A stretch of DNA of 64,000 nucleotides from Symsagittifera roscoffensis (Eukaryota > Xenacoelomorpha > Acoela > Convolutidae), in the NCBI RefSeq assembly GCF_963678635.1, contig NC_087068.1, positions 10,546,027 through 10,610,026 on the forward strand, read 5' to 3'. The position numbers were made by a program, and so were the translations under genes. Below are positions 12,272 through 23,848 of this stretch, piece by piece. Within the stretch, counting starts at the first letter, position 1. Each line of letters opens with the position of its first letter. The notes beneath the pieces were generated by a model. It was not told the origin of the DNA. It saw only the letters and a list, made by a program, of their open reading frames with translations, and did not search any database.

Positions 12272-14729
12272 TTAGTTGAACACCATCAGTTCGGGATCTT
12301 TCACCTTCCCGAAGAGCACCGTGTCACTCATCCGTGCCCTTAGCTCCTCCTGTCTGCACCAGTTCAGCGCGGTTCCGTCTAGCACGCTTATTAAGCTCAC
12401 GTGTGCCACTGAGTGTCGGTACGCCGCCACAAGCGGGTCGGGAAAAGCATATGTCACTGCTGTCCCATAGATGCAGGTCACTACCTCACCAAAGCCCCTG
12501 ATCATCCCTAGTGGGTCAGATCTCATGGCTAGACATAGATCCGTCAAGAGAGGCATACCTCCATTCGCCTCCTTCCATTCCTCTTTCGTCTTAGGATTCT
12601 TCTCTTCTCCCGTCAGGTATCGATTCTGCATCAAGAGGCATTCCATCAACGGCGTCTTCAATCCGGCCGTGCACTTGTACGAGTAGGTCTCCGTGCTGGG
12701 ATGGGTCTTCCCCATCGACAGAGGCTCTCCATACTTCATCAAGCTATGAAATGCGGTCAGCTCTCCGTGGCTCAAGAGTACTAGTGTCAAATACCCGTCA
12801 ATTCGTAGTGTTTCCACACCTCTACTGAACATGTAGGCCGGACCCATGTTAAATAGGTACCTGGGTAGACCAACTATAGGGCCAACAAGATATTTATGGG
12901 CATGTTCAGCAGTTCCTGCACGAACGCGTCGAAGATGGTATCTTTCGCGTAAAACACTTTAGCCATGTACCTCTTCTCCCAACAAAGACTCAAGAACTTC
13001 AGGATCTCGTGATCCTTCCTCGTCTTCAGATCACCCCTCGCGAGTTCCCTCCAGAACCCCCAACAGTGACTTCATTCGCCGCTGTGACAAATCTTCCTAC
13101 TGTCATGTCCCTGCTCTCTGCCACTTCCAACTGTCCCTCAAGAAACTCCCATATCTGCTTAATGAGGAGTGGTGCACTCTCCCGCGTCTTTTAGGTGGCA
13201 TTCTCAAGCCGTGGTGTTAGCAACGGTCACCTGCCTCTCTCTTGCGTCAGACGGTATGCCCTTGCTTCTGACTGTTTCTCGGCCGCAGCCACGTTCTTTC
13301 TCTCGTTGTTCGGCCCCCTCGCCTTGCTAGTGGGGCTCGTGATTGTCAAATCCATGCCTCGAAACCATAGATTCATTGTCAAGTGGTTAATTGTCGGGTG
13401 GTCATCCCCAACTTCTGGATTGAACTTCAGCTGCCGAGCAAAGTTCGAGATCTCAAGCAAGAGGACCTCGTCCAGTACCATGAGGAGGTCTGCCAATTCA
13501 TGAAATCCCCTCAAGGCATGAGACAAGTCAGCCCATGCCGCTGCCTGTTCTGACTTCAGGAGCCTCAAGTTTGTCGGTTCTAGCTCGCGATTAGGGGCAG
13601 CTATCAGTACCCGCCACGCGTTCCCTTCCGCTATCAAGATCAACATGGCATGCACGAATTGCAAAGCGGGTGGCATGCTCGCGTAGCCCGGGGACGTCGT
13701 AAACGCCACTCTCGATCTGGGTCCGAACCTAGAAACCACCGTTTCCTGCACCTCGTTCATTGCAGTGAACAACGTTTGGATCGCCTCCCAGATCTTCTTA
13801 GGCGTTGGCGCCTCTCCCTTCAGGTGCTCTAGTAATCCCGCCGAATGCAAGTGATCGTTCAATCCTACGAACAGCAGTAACTCCGGCTCACAAGGCATTT
13901 CCGACTTGATCGCTACCACTAGGGTTGGCATCTGATTTAGCTCCGCGCATTTCCGACTTCCGGCCAAATCAGTTTTGGAGACGTCCCTTCAAAATCCGAG
14001 CCCGCCACAATAATCACTTGCCGCTCCCGGGTCTGATCGATCATATATTGCCAATGTTTTCGCCAACTGCGAGTCCCCACAGGGTTTACCATATCTAGGA
14101 TCATCGGCTAACTTAGTACCCTCGTACGCGGCATCCAGGAGCCCCATGTCCCCCGGCTCAAGCAGCTTCTCCACCACTCTTAACTGTGCGGGAGTTGCCA
14201 CCCTGATCCGGGCTACACTTGTTCGGTGTTTGGGAGGTTCCACTATAAGTCCCGGACTTCCCAACTGCTTGAGTGGTCTGTAGTTTATCGGTACCATCAT
14301 CGACTTCAGCGGGATCCCGGTCAAGTCAGCTGACACCATTGTCTTTGCTCATGAGAAGTGTGCCTCATGGTCTTTCAACCGATCTACGCAGTGTGGTCGA
14401 CTCAAGTCCTCGTGTGACACATCATTGAGCCCCAAGACCTCCGCCAACTCCTGTCTGAACTCCAAATCCTCCAGGTCCAACTCTTTTACTCTCTCCGAAT
14501 ATCGCGTCTTGTTCGCCTCTGCTGGTTTCTCCATCTTCTTGCTGTCCACCACCACCACCGAAGACACCAGCGAACTCTGGGGCGTGGAAGACTCCGCCTC
14601 CTCAGCCTCCATCGGTGTGGACCCTGGTTGCCTGGTCCGGCTGCTCCTCGAACTATCTCTCGAATCAGCTCTCGCTCCCATACGGCTGGATAGGGATCTA
14701 GGGGAATAGAAAGGAGGGATAGGGGTGGA
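12272..14729 (-). pseudogene. Gypsy ORF3, conserved-looking central region
   Basis: Continuous translation through 14,807-14,349, 14,339-13,989, 13,967-13,227, a broken part at 13,226-12,848, and 12,847-12,272. In-frame stops lie at 14,349 and about 13,180. Compensating frameshifts lie near 13,985 and 13,935: a second frame reads DFEGTSPKLIWPE and bridges the gap. Notable patches are RPLKQLGSPGLIVEPPKHR, LVVAIKSEMPCEPELLLFV, a helical segment with EISNFARQLKFNPEVGDD, and CTAGLKTPLMECLL. The well-balanced amino-acid composition suggests a folded domain. I do not assign it to a family and give no function. Confidence 0.55.
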
Positions 14730-15910
14730 CCCAAGGTAAACTGGGCCATTTCTAGCAGGTCTGATTCTAGCAGGTTTATATGCCCTTGGAAGACACCATG
14801 TAGCCACTCCGTTCCCTTGGGCGTGTCAAAGTGGATGCCATCCGAGGATGCATCGCGCGGGAGGGAGTGTTCCATCAGGTCAGCCACATCCAGCAACCTC
14901 ATGGGGAGCACGCTTCTCTGCTGAATCTGCCTGATTTCTTCATGGATATTTCGCAACTTCTCATTCGTTTCCATAGCATGCTGGTCAAACATCATGTTGT
15001 ATAGGACCGTGCAGATGGTGAGTAGTGCGGGATCAAACCAAATACTCAGCTCTTGAAGGATACAACTCATCTTCTCGTGCAACTTCATCACCTTCCTTGA
15101 CTCTCCTCTAGACACATCATTAGTCCCCATCATCAGAGTGACCGTGTACATCTTCACCAAATCCAACATTCCCAGGGACGCCAAAATCTGCGGCGTCGCA
15201 GCTCCAGAAAAACTTGAGACCCCAACCTGCCCTTGTGACTGGATCTGCGTCAGCACCCGTATCAAGCTGTCTCCTATGATCAGGTGAACTGCACCATACG
15301 GTATCCTAGGTTGAGTGAAATATTCAGCCCAGGCCGCGTCATGGAAATAATCCCTCCTGGCCCTCTGCGCTGCCGTCCAGTCCATTCGGTTGTGCCTGTG
15401 GCATGCACCATCCTTATTTTTCTTGTCGCTCGCGGTTGTCACACTCCTAACTGGATGGTCCCTCCAAGTAGGAGGTCGCCCTTCCCTCACCGAATCGTCA
15501 CGGGCTCTCGACTGTAACATATCTTGCAGTACCTTGAGACATAATGAACTCGACTCAGCTTGGCTACTGCTCGTGGTTGAATTAGGGGTATGACATGGGA
15601 GCTTGACCTCCATCAATGGCCGTATCGATTGCGTATCCAGACTGTGCACAGAGGGCAACGGTTCGGGTGGTATCCACGCCTCCAGCCTCTCATTCATGTG
15701 CTCCTGGGCCGCCCTGTCTAAGTTGAATCGGCCGCTGGGCCTAGGAGCCTCGTCCACCTCCATACGCGATTCAGGTCTCGATGCTGTGGCGGCTTGCTCT
15801 GTTGTCCGTGTCCTCTTTTCTTTCTGTCTCGCGAGCTCTCGTTGTCTTCTCTGAAGCTTCTCCATCTCCAGCTTCAGCTGCTCGCAGTTCGCTTCGTTCT
15901 CACGGACCCT
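14730..15910 (-). pseudogene. Gypsy ORF3, SGNH/GDSL-hydrolase-like domain
   Basis: Open from 15,910 to the frameshift near 14,730. After a basic, Gln-rich start and a Pro/Ser-rich linker, an SGNH-type hydrolase fold is indicated by its four blocks in the right order: IIGDSLIRVL (15,255-15,290, nucleophile Ser), FSGAATPQ (block II Gly), MMGTNDVS (15,113-15,133, oxyanion Asn), and SSDGIHFD (14,823-14,850, catalytic Asp-x-x-His). All four catalytic residues are present. The distance from GDS to DGIH, about 145 residues, fits a small lipase/esterase domain. Known: SGNH esterase-like domains occur in ORF1 proteins of some CR1 LINEs. Inferred: an acquired hydrolase domain in a gypsy-linked ORF; substrate unknown. 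Confidence 0.7.
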
Positions 15911-16522
15911 CTATTCTTGCTGGTACTCCGCCCTGACCATGTTGAGATCACGCCACGCCTGATCCCTCTCGAGGATCGCCTGATCTCTCTCCAGGTTTGC
16001 CTGGTCCCTCTCAAGCTTCGCGCCCTCCCTGTCAAGGTTCGCTTTGTCTTTCTCCCTCTGTGCCTTCTCTAGTTCCTTCTTCAAGCTACTGATGTCCGGA
16101 TATGCCTCCTCTGTCTGTTGAGACCGTATCATAGACGACGGCCTGATCGTGGATTGGGCCGCGAGCCCCGCTGGTGGTCTGGCTGGGAGCGGAAATTTTC
16201 CAGCGCCATATTCTGTGTTGTTGCTCAAGCCAGGGTTCCTCGCCAAGTCGAATCCCCTCACGCCCCCATCCACATTCGAGGAGAACCATCTGGTCCGTTC
16301 TGGATTGGATATCCCCTCCGTCGTGTAGCCAAACATCAAAACAGCTTCTGTCGCTGATTCCCCGCTTTCACCCTGCGCCTCTTACTGTAGGATGGCGTTC
16401 AACATCACCGCCATCCTCTCATCGACTTGGATGTAGTCCAGATCCCTCAAGCGTTTGTATAGTTCATTGAGCGTAGGTCTCTTGAGCGCTGCAGGCATAG
16501 ATTTCCAAAACCGATCTGCCAT
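15911..16522 (-). pseudogene. Gypsy ORF3, N-terminal start and coiled coil
   Basis: ATG at 16,522-16,520 opens a frame reading MADRFWKSMPAALKRP, in the same frame as the downstream coiled coil and the SGNH domain. Two in-frame TAG stops (near 16,384 and at 15,911-15,913) break it. From 16,075 to 15,915 there is a 7-residue repeat (LERDQA / LDREGA units) predicting a charged coiled coil. This start is preferred because the 500 bp upstream carry only tandem repeats and stops. It may have been expressed from a subgenomic or spliced RNA, as the third ORF of env-bearing gypsy elements is. Confidence 0.6.
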
Positions 16523-16547
16523 TGTCACAATCTTCAGATGCTCTCAC

Positions 16548-16642
16548 GTGTCAACCAGCTTGAGAATTACCTTGTCAACCAACTTGAGAATTACTTTGTC
16601 AACCAACTTGAGAAATATCCTACCAACCAACTTGAGAACTGA
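16548..16642 (+). repeat. 24-bp tandem array just upstream of ORF3
   Basis: Four units of about 24 bp with core caaccaacttgagaattac, decaying in the last two. Each unit contains CTTGAG, which reads CTCAAG on the element's strand. It ends about 26 bp before the ORF3 start codon. Confidence 0.85.
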
Positions 16643-16965
16643 GAAACGTCTCCCTTCAAATGCTGCAGATCGTCAACTTTTTTTCTTTTTAAATTAGTGC
16701 GTCTAGGTCGTCAACTCAATTTTGCAAATCAATCTGAAAATAGAATGCAGTTTTTAGACCGAAATATCCTGTGCCTAACCTAAGCCCCCCCCCCATGATT
16801 GTGTTTAAAACATTATCCCATCAACTATTCTACTAAAATAGTTCAATTGTAAGTTTTAAGAGCATGCAGATTCAATTCATGTTTTAGCACCATTAATTCT
16901 TTAAGATTTAATTGTCATGCCAATCACATTAAAATCCGTCCACCTGACTCGCGCCCCTACGTATC
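16643..16965. other. Non-coding spacer between pol tail and ORF3
   Basis: AT-rich, with a 9-base C tract near 16,785. No ORF or motif recognised. Confidence 0.5.
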
Positions 16966-17036
16966 TAACTCGAGACCTCCATTGTCCCTAATTCGAGACC
17001 TCCATTGTCCCTAACTCGAGACCTCCATTTTCCGCC
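16966..17036 (+). repeat. 23-bp tandem array
   Basis: Three units with core ctcgagacctccattgtcc. The same 14-base core tcgagacctccatt also occurs once within the neighbouring coding remnant at about 17,172, so the array probably grew from that coding sequence. Confidence 0.85.
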
Positions 17037-17042
17037 CGTAAC

Positions 17043-17520
17043 TCAGGGGATACTCAAGTAGTATTTCTTGTGTAGGTGTACCATTATCTCCGTTTCTGCG
17101 AAGACCACGTGTAGGATGGCGTATAACTCCCTTGCGCTCAACTTGCCCCTATTTGGGTCATAAACCGGCATCGAGACCTCCATTATCCTTCTTTCGACCA
17201 CGAAGTCTCTCAGGCTCGTTAGTGCCAATATAACGTGCTCTGGATCTATCGTGTTACTTTTTTTTTGATCCTCGTTACCAGAAAGCACAGGTATTTATCC
17301 GGGACTTGTGAAACTGATGGGGGCAAGCGCAGCCATTCCTCCCAGCCCCGGTCTCTGTCTAAATAGAAACTCCATGTTCTGATATTCTCTCTTGAAGTCG
17401 GCCTTTAGTCTCGATTTGAAGCTCATGTCCGCCGTTATACGGATCGCGCTTGTCCTGTCTGACAAAATGAAGTCGCTGCCCGTTATCAGGATTCATTGGG
17501 TATCTCAAATTTTGTTTTGA
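17043..17520 (-). pseudogene. Short ORF after integrase (gypsy element)
   Basis: Two frames join: one from about 17,515 reads ITGSDFILSDRTSAIR and continues to FTSPG, and the second (17,288-17,043) reads DPEHVILALTSLRDF and MPVYDPNRGK. The sequence looks like genuine protein (mixed hydrophobic and charged), but I recognise no domain. It could be the end of pol or a small separate ORF. The amino-acid wording overlaps the frame of the integrase tail, which ends near 17,500. Confidence 0.45.
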
Positions 17521-19120
17521 AGTTTCGTCCTATGGTAGGCTCAACCTCTTCCTCATCCAGTTCCAGCCCGCTGGTCTCTCTCACTTCTCTGAGTTTCTTT
17601 ATCATCAAATTTTTGGTGTGGGTAAGTCCTACCCCAATCCCCGGAAAAAATATTTATCGACGTCCCCGTCAATGATGCTGGGTCTGAATTATCTGGTGGT
17701 ATCTTGAGCGGCCTCTCGGTTGCTGTCCAACCGAAGAGGGGATCTTTCGTTTTCACGTGTTTTTCTGCTGACACGTCGACCTGCTGGATGCTTTGCTCTT
17801 CATCTCCTTTGCCCTTGACATCGCGCATCCACTCTAGTAATCTCAAGTTTGTGTTTTCCCTCCTCTCTATCTCGCTCTGCTCCAGATCTGTTTCTTGTTC
17901 TGGTGTAGAGTAGTCTTCTTGCGGATAGTGTTCACTGGCATTGATTATTTGCCATTCGTCGTCCGCTACCAACTCACCCACACTCAGTAACTCTTCACCT
18001 AGCTCATCAGGCTGTATCTTGTCAATCAAGAAATTGTCCCCGTACCTATTGTACCTCATGCATGTCCGTTTGCGGTTTCCACTCCTTGTTTTTGCTGTTA
18101 TCGGCAAGTCTGGTTCCGTCCTTTTTGGAACCTCGTTCTGCTCTGGATCATTCCAGTCTTCTTCCGCAAAGGATTCCGCTTCTGAGTCTGCTTCTATCTT
18201 TTCATTATCGTCCATGCTCACGTCCTCGTTGCCAACATTCTTTTCTCTGGTGCCTTTTTCGTTCACTTCGCATGCTGGCTCTACCAATAGGTACTCTAGT
18301 CCCTCCATATTCTGCGGTACGCACGAGTCCTCCGGAGATGGGACATGAGACTTCAGATTTTCATAATGCGCTGCTCTCCCCGTACTCAAGCGGTAGAACC
18401 GTCCCTGCTGGTGTACTTCCGTGATCATGAAGGGTCCTCGCAATTTCTTGAGTAGTTTTTTTGTCCCCTTAGGAGTTATAACATTCTGGAACACTCAGAC
18501 GTACTGGCCCACTGCATACGGTTTAGCTTGACGTATCTTCTCATCATATTTCTTCAGCTGCCTCATTTGTGCTTGCGTCGTGTTCCTCCTGCACAGTTCG
18601 TTTAGATCCTGTTGTTTTTTGACCGTTTGCTTCACATAGGCTTGTGGCGACGTCTTTTTCCCTTCGTATTCTGGGTAAAAGAACGTTAGGGGCATTGCTC
18701 TCTCCCTGCCCGTTAGCATCATGAAGGGACTGATTCCTGTTGTCGAGTGTTGCGTGCTGTTGTAAGCCCCGACCAATTGCGGCAGATATTTATCCCAGTC
18801 TGTCATGTATCTCGAGAAATTTACCCTCAGCATGTTTACCAACGTTCTGTTCTGTCTCTCCACTAACCCGTTAGTCTGAGGATGGTAAGTCGTTGAGTGC
18901 GCTTGAGCAATGTGTGACCTCTTCATCAATTCTTTTATCAGGTCACCCACAAAGGCTTTCCCGTTGTCCGACTGAAATGTCATCGGACAACCATATCGTG
19001 ATATCCAATGTGTTATCAAGTGGTCACAAGTATCCTCCGCTGAGGCTGTTTGACAGGGCACCGCTTCCGCCAACTTCGAAAAGTGGTCTATTACAACTGT
19101 GGTAGTATGATGAGGTTATG
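17521..19120 (-). pseudogene. Gypsy integrase, missing its N-terminal half
   Basis: The minus strand reads VVIDHFSKLAEAVP (about 19,100-19,060), then FQSDNGKAF (second catalytic Asp), HPQTNGLVERQNRTL (catalytic Glu), a stop at about 18,495, and a C-terminal GPY/F-like module (LRGPFMITEV, then YRLSTGRAAHYENLKSH). A long acidic tail follows to 17,553. Upstream, the frame before VVIDHF runs into LLYHTADGVVACRRKDEE and KILHKHNLI, where the HHCC zinc finger and the first catalytic Asp should be. Those are absent, so about 100 residues seem deleted near 19,110. Such an integrase cannot act. Confidence 0.8.
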
Positions 19121-19370
19121 CTTGTGTAGTATCTTCTCCTCATCCTTTCTCCTGCATGCTACCACCCCATCAGCTGTGTGATAGAGCAAATCATTCCTCT
19201 CCTTGAAGAACTGGATCAAGATCTTGTAGCTGTCTTCTTCCAGGTCCCCTTTCTCCTTGGCTCTCCCGTCCGGATCCCTTTGGAGAGGTTGCTTGTCATC
19301 TTGTCATTCTTTTGGGCTCGTATCAGATCCGACAGCCTATATCTCGCCTTAACGTGTTCCTTCAGTGCCA

Positions 19371-21453
19371 TTATTTGACTATTATTTTCTCCGGGACTGT
19401 GGAAACTATCCTCCTCAAGACCTTCCTGTCATCTTCTGGCACCATGTTCGTTCTGACATTCGTGTTGCATGATAGCTCCCTGAACGGTTTCCTTGATATT
19501 GCAATTCTCTCAAGTTCTTCACCTCCGCGCACCTCCTGCTGATCCAAATTGTACGTCACTGATGATAAATCCGTCTGTAGTTCCCTGTCACGGTGCCTCA
19601 TCTTCTCTTCCGCCAATATCAGGCATAGACTATCTTGGTCATCGCTGCTCTTCTCTGAGTCTTCATCCTATTCTTCACACTCCCCGGACAAATTTTCTTC
19701 TTCAGTATCTTCCTCTGCATTGTCCCAATCCCCAGACTCTTGACTCAGTCCGAGGTGTTCAGCCTCCTCCTTGAATGCCACCTTCTTCTTCTTCCAAACC
19801 ATAGTCCGCTCAAGTATGTCCTCAGGAATCCTCTCAACCAATGACTGCACGACTTCTTTTTCATCAGGTTTCCTTTCTTTCGAGGAGTCCTCGCTACCAG
19901 CCGCCATATTACTTCTCAATATCGTGACCTCTGGTTCCTCTTCACCCTTTTCTTTTACCACGGGTTTATCGTCTGCCAGTCTCTCGAGTAATCTCCTCAA
20001 GTCTTCATCTATCTCTGCTCTTCCCGTTTCTACTTGGTTGAGATCATAGCCTTTTGCCTTGAGTGTCTCCCTCACAACTTTTGACTTGAGCATTATCTCC
20101 ATTGGCATCCCTTGGGTCTTTTTCAAGATTGTTTTCTCTGGACGTTCCAGTGGTAATTCGGGGTGATATTTTATGGGTTTGCCAGACTTGTCGAGCCATC
20201 TCGTGAGTGGAAGACTATCAAACGTTTCCTTATCCATAAAGGAGAAGCCATCTTTGATTTCTGGCCTATCTGCGTCCCTCTGTTCCTGTCTCTCGTAGAA
20301 CTCCGTCTTCTTTCTCAAGCCTTCGGCATTTTGATGTTTGTCTCTTGTCCTATGCTCAATTTTCATGTTGTATCCATCCAGGCGAACTATCCATCTCCCT
20401 ATGTAGCTCTGATCCATTGAGTACGTTTTCAACCAGCTGAATGCCCTGTTGTCGACTCGTAGCTCGAACGGCTCGCTATCTAGGTATGCCCTGTATTTTT
20501 CGACAAAGATAACCACTGCGAACATCTCTGCTTTGGGCGCCCAGTACTTCTTACGTATCACTCAAGATACGTATGCTATTGGTCTCAAGACTGTTTTCCA
20601 TTCCATTCCTGCTGTTGATGGAGAATGCCAGAAATCGCTACTACCGACGCATCCGTGTCCAGCACGTACATTCCTTTTTCCGTTGGCATCCCTAAAATCA
20701 GTGCTTCACACAACTCCTTCTTTCTTCTCTGGAATGACTCCTCTGCTGCATTTTTCCACGTGAATTTCTTGCCTTTGTGCCTCATCAGTTGTTGAATCGG
20801 GTACAATTTGTCAGCATAGCCCTTGAAGAACTCCCTGTAATAGTTCGCAAAATCCAAGAAGCTCATCAGTTGATGTTCCGTTTTTGGCGATTTTCAGGTC
20901 AGAACCGCTTCTACTGCATCTGGGTCTGGTCTGATGCCATGTCTATCCACCATTCTCCCCAGGTAATTAATCGAGTCCTTGAGTATTTCGCACTCTGATG
21001 GTTTGCACTTTAGTCCCAATTTCTTCATGCAGGCGAACACCCCGTCTAGTCGCTCGATATGGTCCTCTAGTGTCGGTGTCGTAATTACCACGTCATCCAC
21101 GTAGCACATTACCAGGTTGCGTATTTCTTTGTTACACCTATCAATGCGTGTGCCGTCAATCGTTGAAACGTAGCCGTGGCGTTGCAAAGACCAAAGGGCA
21201 TCCTCTTCCATTGAAACAGCCCCAGCTCGCAGGCAAACCCGGTTTTGTCCCTGTCCTGCTTCCTCAGTGGAACCTGCCAAAAAGCTGATCCTAAATCAAG
21301 AGTCGTAAAAAATGTTGCGTCCCCTAACTTTGCGAGGCTCTCATCAGTCCTAGGTATGGGATAGACATCTTTCACCGTGACGGAGTTCAGGTATCGAAAG
21401 TCGCAACAAAACTTCAATTGGTCGCCTTTCTTCTTAGCCATCACCACGCCCAC
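19371..21453 (-). pseudogene. Gypsy reverse transcriptase and RNase H
   Basis: RT begins with KFCCDFRYLNSVTV (21,400s), then FTTLDLGSAFWQVPL (motif A), RMPFGLCNATATFQRL (motif B) and MCYVDDVVI (motif C). A frameshift near 21,125 separates motifs B and C. The connection domain has FLDFANYYREFFKGYA. RNase H shows VLDTDAS (first Asp), PKAEMFAVV (Glu) and LRVDNRAFSWL (Asp), with frame changes at about 20,890 and 20,575. The RNase H end NAEGLRKK replaces the usual ADGLSR. A long hydrophilic spacer rich in Glu follows to 19,371. Catalytic residues are intact; inactivation is by frameshift. Confidence 0.9.
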
Positions 21454-21815
21454 GGTGATTTGGATGGTTCTATCATATCATACTCTAGTAAGGTCTCTAT
21501 CCCCTCCCTGTGCGGCACGGCCGACTCTTCAAGCTCTATTTAATGTTCAACAAAATTACAACATCCAATGTCTGCTTTATGTTTCGAAAAAACGTCCTCC
21601 TTCCGCTCCAGTACGTCCTTCCTTAATGGCTTCGAGCTGTTCATCCGTTACCTTGCCCCTCAAGTGCTCTATTTCGGGTAGAACCGATTTATCCATTTCC
21701 ATTTCCTCTAGTGTGGGTCTTTCCGGGAAATTCGAACAGCTCGAAAGTCCATCGTCTGTCTATGACTTAAGTGATTTCACAAGATCCGATGAATCTTTTG
21801 TTTTTTTAAATTTTC

Positions 21816-23081
21816 TCAAGATACAAATCTTGTTCCTATGATTAGGACAATCAAGAATTTCATTCTCTTTACATTTTCAGTCATTTCATATCGAGTTTTC
21901 ACAGGTACAGCGTATCCCAGTTTCCTTCCCTTCTGGATTGTGATGGGTATGTCAAGAGTATTCAACAAGACACTGACGCAGAGACCGCTCTTGATTATCG
22001 AGAAGGATCTTCCTAAAACAGCAGCACTCTGACTACTTGGATTTGGGACTATACATACCTGCTTGTCGTCACTTAGTTCATTATAATTTTTCATTCGCAA
22101 GCTTACGATTACCGCTTCGTTTGCTTTCGGCCTCACCCTCCTACTCAAGAATACCGGCGCTTTATTTTCATTCGCCATTATCAAATTTACCGGTTTAATC
22201 ACGTACTTCCTTTCCGGATTCCGAATCCTGAACATGGCATTGCTTAGATCAATTGTTACTTCGAAATTTCTGATGAAGTTCCTGCCTAAAATGAGTTGGT
22301 CATACTCATCTAGGTTTTCCACCTGAAGAAAGCTCATCCACAGGTTGCGTTCCCCCAAATTTAGGGCTATTATTGGTGTCCTGCCCAGTACTCGCAGTGC
22401 CCCTTTGTTTGCAGCCGACAGCCAAATTCTCGAGTCTATCAAATCGTCTTTGATGAAGCGCATTCGCTCCCAAGTTTCGATTGGTATAACGCTCAAGACC
22501 ACTCCCGTGTCCAGTAACCCGCGTAACTGAGTCCTCTTGCCATTTATGTCAAGCACGTGTGCCAATACGTCCGCTTCTGTACCGATATGCATTGCATCCT
22601 CTTCCAACATGGCACAGTGTCCAATTGATCTCACTTTTAGTTCTTCCCTGCCCACGTAGATCTGTCCAGCTAGGACTTCGTCGCATGTTATCATGGTCTT
22701 CGTGTAGATGTTTATTCCATCTATGTTTAACATCACCTCATGTGAACCATAGGCTTCCGTGTACCTTTTCTCGACGCGTACTGACTTGCTACCACCTCTT
22801 GTGAGTAGTGCCCTCAAGGCTCTAGAAGTTGTCTGCGGACTTATTGCACTTAAGTAATCTGCGTACACATCAATGTGCATTGTCGTCTGATCGCTTGGTT
22901 CACTCAGGTTTCTCGTTACTTCGTGGCCGACCACAGTGATTATCGACATTATCCTGGCTCCGATTTTTGTTATGCCGAATGGCTTACCAGTCACCATTTT
23001 TAGAGTGTTGCAATTTCCACTCTTTGTCGCTCCCACTTCTGCTTCTGGCATTGGCACTGACCTACTTAGTGTCTCGTTCAA
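21816..23081 (-). pseudogene. Gypsy aspartic protease region
   Basis: A 421-codon open frame. At about 22,530-22,490 it reads LRGLLDTGVVLSVIP, the retropepsin DTG motif with the following hydrophobic strand. ILGRNFIRNFEV near 22,290 matches the conserved I-L-G-x-[DN]-F flap-to-C-terminal motif of Ty3-type proteases. The upstream 180 residues are a linker of unknown role. About 350 bases (21,815-21,454) between it and RT are out of frame, so a frameshift lies in that linker. Function in the family: cleaves Gag-Pol. Confidence 0.85.
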
Positions 23082-23089
23082 CTTCTGAT

Positions 23090-23848
23090 TTAACTCTCCT
23101 GTTTTAGTCGTTGCTCGATTCCTTTCGTTGCTAGGTCTTGTTTCACTTTTTTGATGGCCTCCGCCGCTGCTTTCTCATAGTTTTTTTCTAGAGAATTCCT
23201 GGTCTTGGCTTCTATGGGATTCTTGACTTGTGCTACAGCCTTCACCGTTTTTGTCGGCAGTTCCGCACTCGGTGCCTCCGAGTTTTTTGTGTGAAACTCG
23301 GCCTGCCTGTTCCTCGTGTTCTGTACCGCCGCCAGCGCTAGCTTGTGTTTTGATTGAGTTTGGTTCTTCACTGCTTCCCAAAACAACGGACAGCCTTGCT
23401 TTTACGTCGTGCCTTGCTTGTACGTCGTGCAATCCGCCACGTGATGATCCGCTGATCCGCAATTTGCGCATGACTTGCGTTTGTCCATATCATCTCTAGG
23501 CTTGTATCATGACGACCTCTGTGGTTGACTCCCCCCTTGCATGTTCCTATTCTCTGGGTACGAGTATTTCTTTGGTTTCATCAACATGTACTCCCTTGAT
23601 TTTTGCCTCATCTCTTCCGGAGTCGGTGCATTATCTTTCGACAGTGTATAATACGTTGCCAACATTGTTCTCAAGTCGTCACTTTTAACCCCATCGATAA
23701 ATTTTGAGGCGATGCTGATGTTCCTTCTGTTTGTTGATTCTTCAGGATCACTCCTTCTTCTCAAGCTCTCAAGATCATCCAGGAACCGATCGATTGATTC
23801 ATCGTCCCTCTGTTTTCTCTTTTCGAATCTCATCATATGAGCTGACAC
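23090..23848 (-). pseudogene. Gypsy gag, C-terminal half with zinc knuckle
   Basis: Capsid segment 23,837-23,507 (EKRKQRDDESIDRFLDDL) continues directly from the N-terminal half that lies beyond the PLE. It is followed near 23,490-23,430 by CANCGSADHHVADC, a C-x2-C-x4-H-x4-C nucleic-acid-binding zinc knuckle. The tail to 23,090 is Ala/Lys-rich. A frameshift lies at about 23,500 and a stop near 23,405. The start methionine of this segment is artificial: the reading frame enters from the PLE target site. Confidence 0.8.

Noticed and set aside
16548-17036. CRISPR-like arrays
   Set aside because: The repeats are directly adjacent with no unique spacers and lie in a retrotransposon of an animal genome.
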